Origin: Methanomicrobiales archaeon
GTDB taxonomy: Archaea; Halobacteriota; Methanomicrobia; Methanomicrobiales; JACTUA01
NCBI GenBank assembly: GCA_028678885.1
Contig: JAJRCP010000118.1
Location: forward strand, 1-8,062
Length of the DNA: 8,062 bases
Direction: 5' to 3'
Shown here: positions 5,832 through 8,062 of the stretch, piece by piece
Layout of the letters: each line of letters opens with the position of its first letter
Numbering within the stretch: the stretch's first letter is position 1
Translations under genes and position numbers: made by a program
The notes under the pieces: generated by a model
Database searches by the model: none
What the model was told of the DNA's origin: nothing
What the model saw: the letters and a program-made list of their open reading frames with translations, nothing else

Positions 5832-6308
5832 ATGAACTTACATTCGGAATTGGATTGCTCACGCTCCTTCTATTAATAATGCCAGTAGCTGCTTTTATAC
5901 CAGTCAACGAGTGGAGGGAGTTTCTATTATCCCGGAGTTGCTACAAAAAGTAGTATTTCCTTTACCGCGTATCAGATTGATACATTGAACAATGCTAATG
6001 GGTATTTTACCTACCACTATCGATTTAATACACCCGATTGGCCAAAGACAGTAACGTATTCTGGAGATATCGTTTACTTAAAGGTTGATGGTATACTGCT
6101 TGTTGGGCGGGCATCATTACCGATACAACATCGCCTCTCGGGTATATTGGTGCCGTTGGAGATGGATCTGCGTTTAAATTTACAGATGGTCAGTCCGATA
6201 TTTTCACTCATGTATTGACTCGGCCAGCGAGTGTTGCCGTTAGACGCATGCAATGCCGTGTGGCCAGTAACCGTCGAATTAACAAACGGCAATTTCAAGA
6301 TTAAATAA
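5832..6308 (+). pseudogene. Exported protein gene broken by several frameshifts
   Basis: GGGAG (5820-5824) sits seven bases before ATG 5832, a good ribosome-binding site. MNL is followed, one frame over, by FGIGLLTLLLLIMPVAAF, a textbook signal-peptide core. The frame then changes near 5900 to YQSTSGGSFYYPGVATKSS, continuing through FTYHYRFNTPDWPKTVTYSG and DIVYLKVDG. Near 6091 it changes to TACWAGIITDTTSPLGYIGA and DGSAFKFTDGQSDIFTHVLT. Near 6235 it changes again to PLDACNAVWPVTVELTNGNF, ending at TAA 6306-6308. Pieced together it would be a secreted or surface beta-rich protein of about 155 residues, family not recognised. At least two of the breaks fit loss of one base from a short run. 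Either a decayed gene or sequence errors would explain this. It lies directly after the IS110 remnant. Confidence 0.6.
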
Positions 6309-6310
6309 AT
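6302..6310 (+). promoter_or_regulatory. TATA-like box for the DUF1801 gene
   Basis: TAAATAAAT lies about 30 bases before the ATG at 6338 and overlaps the end of the preceding broken gene. With the usual archaeal spacing, transcription would begin within a few bases of the start codon. That agrees with the absence of a ribosome-binding site there. Position-based inference. Confidence 0.35.
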
Positions 6311-6337
6311 TTTACTCCTTATACATCTTTTCAAGAT

Positions 6338-6715
6338 ATGAACACCTCCAACAGAAAATTCAAGAGCATCGATGAGTATATCCAGAGCTTTCCTCCAGCG
6401 GTTCAGAAAATCTTGGAGCAACTAAGGACAATTATCCACGAGAAAGCACCCGGAGCCGTAGAAGCGATAAGCTATGGAATGCCTACGTTCAAACTTAACG
6501 GCAATTTAGTACATTTCGCAGCATTTGAGCATCATATTGGATTCTACCCAACTGCTTCCGGAATCGAGGCTTTTGAGAAAGATTTAGCTCCCTACAAACA
6601 TGCGAAAGGTTCTGTTCAATTTCCCTTAGATAAACCAATTCCCTACGACTTAGTGAAAAGGATTGTTCAATTTCGAGTGAAGGAAAGTATAGGTGATGTA
6701 AAAAAGAGGAAATAA
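6338..6715 (+). CDS. DUF1801 (YdhG-like) domain protein
   Basis: 125 residues, full length for the family. Recognisable features: an N-terminal helical part (SIDEYIQSFPPAVQKILEQL, 10-29); the conserved AISYGMPTFKLNGNLVHFAA block (43-62); the HHIGFYPT strand (65-72); and the GSVQFPLDKPIPYDLVKRIV block (91-110). The family (DUF1801, COG5646) includes Bacillus YdhG, which has been proposed to be an iron chaperone with a frataxin-like fold. The role in archaea is not established. A basic tail follows. The start is the first ATG in the frame. There is no Shine-Dalgarno sequence, so the message is probably leaderless or nearly so. It is flanked by a broken gene upstream and a separate small gene 72 bases downstream, so it is probably transcribed alone. 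Confidence 0.85.
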   Translation: MNTSNRKFKSIDEYIQSFPPAVQKILEQLRTIIHEKAPGAVEAISYGMPTFKLNGNLVHFAAFEHHIGFYPTASGIEAFEKDLAPYKHAKGSVQFPLDKPIPYDLVKRIVQFRVKESIGDVKKRK

Positions 6716-6787
6716 TAGTTTAGAAGGAATCTATCTTCAGTTGCCTTTAAATGATATAAGCCGTTTAAAGAATTTGAAGGTACACTC

Positions 6788-6946
6788 ATGAACAAAATCC
6801 TGTTTATCGTTGGATTGTGTATCGCATTGTCGGCGGCTACCCTCCTGTTTTTAGATATCATCGAGTCCGGAGTTGCCGCGATGATCGGTATCATAGGTAT
6901 CGGGCTGATTGGTGCTTCCGGTATATCGAATATCAAGCGGCTGTAA
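6788..6946 (+). CDS. Small two-helix membrane peptide, 52 aa
   Basis: Not a recognised family. ATG 6788 opens MNKILFIVGLCIALSAATLL, a first membrane segment (about 4-22). A short polar link (DIIESG) follows, then a glycine- and isoleucine-rich second segment (VAAMIGIIGIGLIGASGI, about 29-46), ending NIKRL at TAA 6944-6946. Glycine spacing in the second helix suggests tight helix packing. The start is supported by GAAGG (6776-6780), seven bases upstream, and by TTTAAATGATATAA at about 6744-6757 as a possible TATA box. A strong hairpin follows four bases after the stop. The gene thus has a promoter, a ribosome-binding site and a terminator of its own, which supports it as real despite its size. 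Confidence 0.6.
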   Translation: MNKILFIVGLCIALSAATLLFLDIIESGVAAMIGIIGIGLIGASGISNIKRL

Positions 6947-6950
6947 ATAG

Positions 6951-6981
6951 AGTCTTGGGTGGGGTAACCCTACCCAAAACT
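6951..6981. terminator. Strong hairpin after the small membrane-peptide gene
   Basis: AGTCTTGGGTGGGG (6951-6964) pairs with CCCTACCCAAAACT (6968-6981) across a TAA loop: 13 of 14 positions pair (one G-T wobble, one mismatch). It begins four bases after the stop codon. No T-run follows on the plus strand, so it may stabilise the 3' end or act as a bidirectional terminator rather than a classical intrinsic one. Confidence 0.55.
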
Positions 6982-6983
6982 AA

Positions 6984-7041
6984 AAGGGCTCTATCTTCAA
7001 CTGCCTGAATCGTATCAACCAGTAGAAACTAAGGAGCCCTT
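6984..7041. repeat. 8-bp inverted repeat before the winged-helix fragment
   Basis: AAGGGCTC (6984-6991) is reversed as GAGCCCTT (7034-7041) with 42 bases between. The right copy sits where the truncated winged-helix reading frame begins. It also includes part of AAGGAG (7031-7036), which resembles a ribosome-binding site. The short length makes chance possible. Confidence 0.3.
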
Positions 7042-7194
7042 ATCCAAAGGTTGGAGAAGACAGGATATGTGAAGGTGGAGAGGGTGTTTGTGAAGCGGTA
7101 TCCAAGGACGGCGGTGAATCTAACGGAGGAGGGAAGAAGGGCGTATGAGAGGTACAAGACCGACCTGAAGGGGTTCTTAAAGGAATTCGAGTAA
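7033..7194 (+). pseudogene. Winged-helix transcription regulator, C-terminal part only
   Basis: The frame from 7033 to TAA 7192-7194 reads GALIQRLEKTGYVKVERVFV, then KRYPRTAVNLTEEGRRAYER and a helical tail (YKTDLKGFLKEFE). LxxLEKxGYVxVxxxFxxxxPRTxxxLTxEGRxAxExY is the wing and last helix of MarR/ArsR-like winged-helix repressors (the HTH_27/COG1846 type). The N-terminal helices, including most of the DNA-recognition helix, are missing. A TAA at 7030-7032 closes the frame just before the fragment. A TTG at 7051 with AAGGAG 14 bases upstream could start a 47-residue peptide, but it could not bind DNA in the usual way. Codon use is rich in AGG and GTG, unlike the AT-rich gene to its right. Confidence 0.6.
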
Positions 7195-7254
7195 GGGGAA
7201 GCAATAGTAAGGGACTTTCGGAAACGTATTACTACTGTAATAGTAAATTGGAGC

Positions 7255-8060
7255 ATGGTAAGTTACTACTTTTATCATGAAAGAAATCTTATCACAAAAT
7301 CTCGTAACAATAGGGGCAATAAATATCAACGAATTTTTGAGGAGTTTATTAGATTTAGGGAACAATTTTATGAGCCCTACAAGAGTCAGCAAATAACGAT
7401 AACTGGAATTTCTGAAGAAAATATTGATGAAAAAGTAATTCTTCTTGACAGATACCTGCGAGATGTTGACCAATTTATTGACCGAATTAAAAGAGAGTTC
7501 GGGATTAAAATCACGTCCCAATCAAAATTTAGACCACAATTCTAGAGGAATTTTGTGGTTTTTATTCAAAGATGTCCCTGAAATTGAATCTTTGAGTCTT
7601 GATTTTTTTAACAAAAACATTTTTGCGGGAATATCATTGGATGGTGAAGGTAGGCCCGTAATTAAAACTAAAGACATCGATTTTTGTATTGGAAAAAGGT
7701 TCGATATTATCATTGCAGAGAATCATTACAACGTCATAATTCCAATCATCGCCATTGAATGTAACGTATATTGATAAAACCATGTTTAGCGAGGCACAAT
7801 TTACAGCAATGAAAATGAAACAAGGATCTCCTAATGTTAAGATCTACGTCATTTCAGAGGAGAACCAAATTAAAATTGAGGAAATTCCCAGCAAGGGACA
7901 GACTCCTCTCGATCAAATCTATGTCATCAGGGGCAGCCCAACAAACCCTGTCAACAGACAAGTGGTTAAACATTTCTTTAGCGAGATCTCTAACGGTCTT
8001 AGGGCTATTGGGAGAGAGAATCCCTTTGAGGAAACTGGAGAATTATTACCGGACTATTGA
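7255..8060 (+). pseudogene. Bpu10I-type restriction endonuclease, frameshifted
   Basis: Three frames join into one protein of about 269 residues. Frame one (7255-about 7540) gives YQRIFEEFIRFREQFYEPYK and ends RPQF. Frame two (about 7546-7762) gives WFLFKDVPEIESLSLDFFNK, then VIKTKDIDFCIGKRFDI and VIIPIIAIEC. Frame three (about 7764-8060) gives TYIDKTMFSEAQFTAMKMKQ, GSPNVKIYVISEENQ and IPSKGQTPLDQIYVIRG. The D...ECK-TYIDKTM layout is the PD-(D/E)xK nuclease core, and the text resembles the Bpu10I restriction endonuclease family (PF09549, from memory; Bpu10I cuts at CCTNAGC). The first break is at 7541-7555 (TAG 7543-7545). The second is at 7763, exactly where the catalytic Lys codon should be. 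Both fit small losses in A, T or C runs. The DNA is clearly more AT-rich than the left half of the window, which suggests transfer. The first codon at 7255 is uncertain. A following gene starts at 8060. Confidence 0.7.
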
Positions 8061-8062
8061 TG
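8060..8062 (+). other. Possible start codon of the next gene at the window edge
   Basis: The endonuclease stop TGA (8058-8060) shares its A with an ATG at 8060-8062 (TGATG). One-base stop/start overlaps are typical of translationally coupled genes, so a partner gene may begin here. In a restriction-modification locus this would often be the cognate DNA methyltransferase, but no coding sequence is available to show it. Confidence 0.3.

Larger units (their letters stand above)
6727..7020. repeat. Degenerate direct repeat flanking the small membrane-peptide gene
   Basis: CTATCTTCAGTTGCCT (6731-6746) recurs as CTATCTTCAACTGCCT (6991-7006), matching at 14 of 16 bases. Weaker similarity extends to about 6727-6762 and 6987-7020 (for example AAATGATATAAGCC against GAATCGTATCAACC). 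The first copy overlaps the likely promoter of the membrane peptide gene. The second lies just before the winged-helix fragment. This could be a duplicated promoter or operator segment. Confidence 0.4.

Noticed and set aside
6074..6421. 115-residue minus-strand frame
   Set aside because: It lies opposite the broken exported-protein gene and the start of the DUF1801 gene and has no recognisable domain.
7177..7521. 114-residue minus-strand frame
   Set aside because: It is AT-rich filler opposite the N-terminal part of the restriction endonuclease.
1..8062. CRISPR array, tRNA or rRNA genes
   Set aside because: No regularly spaced repeats, cloverleaf with CCA-type acceptor stem, or rRNA-like conserved stretch was seen by eye. 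A covariance-model scan would be decisive for tRNA.

Overview
The window looks like chromosomal DNA from a methanogenic or related euryarchaeon, perhaps of the Methanomicrobiales type. This is an inference. It rests on a short ThiC-family protein of the archaeal/anaerobe form, a soluble PAS-PAS histidine kinase of the kind common in methanogens, a GYD-domain remnant, IS110-type transposase remnants, and TATA-like AT-rich boxes upstream of several genes. No rRNA, tRNA, CRISPR array or origin was seen.

Layout. Positions 1-620 (minus strand) hold most of a class I SAM-dependent methyltransferase that runs off the left edge. A divergent intergenic region (621-864) separates it from an intact ThiC-family radical SAM gene (865-2091, plus). 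Positions 2092-3136 are a patch of gene remains: an unrecognised minus-strand fragment, a possible worn IS110 transposase, the C-terminal half of a GYD-domain gene, and a frameshifted PAS fragment that abuts the GYD fragment almost base to base. A small treble-clef-like zinc protein (3270-3512, plus) overlaps at its 3' end with the convergent histidine kinase gene (3490-5190, minus).

From 5191 to 6308 lie the kinase promoter region, an 11-bp inverted repeat, a truncated IS110 transposase N-terminus, and an exported-protein gene broken by at least four frame changes. An intact DUF1801 (YdhG-like) gene follows (6338-6715), then a 52-residue two-helix membrane peptide gene (6788-6946) ending at a strong hairpin, and the C-terminal half of a winged-helix regulator (7033-7194). 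The right end (7255-8060) is an AT-rich, frameshifted restriction endonuclease of the Bpu10I type. Its stop overlaps a new ATG at the last bases of the window.

How it fits together. There is no single large operon. The intact genes (methyltransferase, ThiC paralog, zinc protein, kinase, DUF1801 protein, membrane peptide) stand mostly alone. Between them lie mobile-element and gene debris, as expected of an accessory region with repeated insertion and decay. The two most notable items are the ThiC paralog, which differs from ordinary ThiC at several normally fixed motifs, and the restriction endonuclease, whose reading frame breaks at the predicted catalytic lysine codon.
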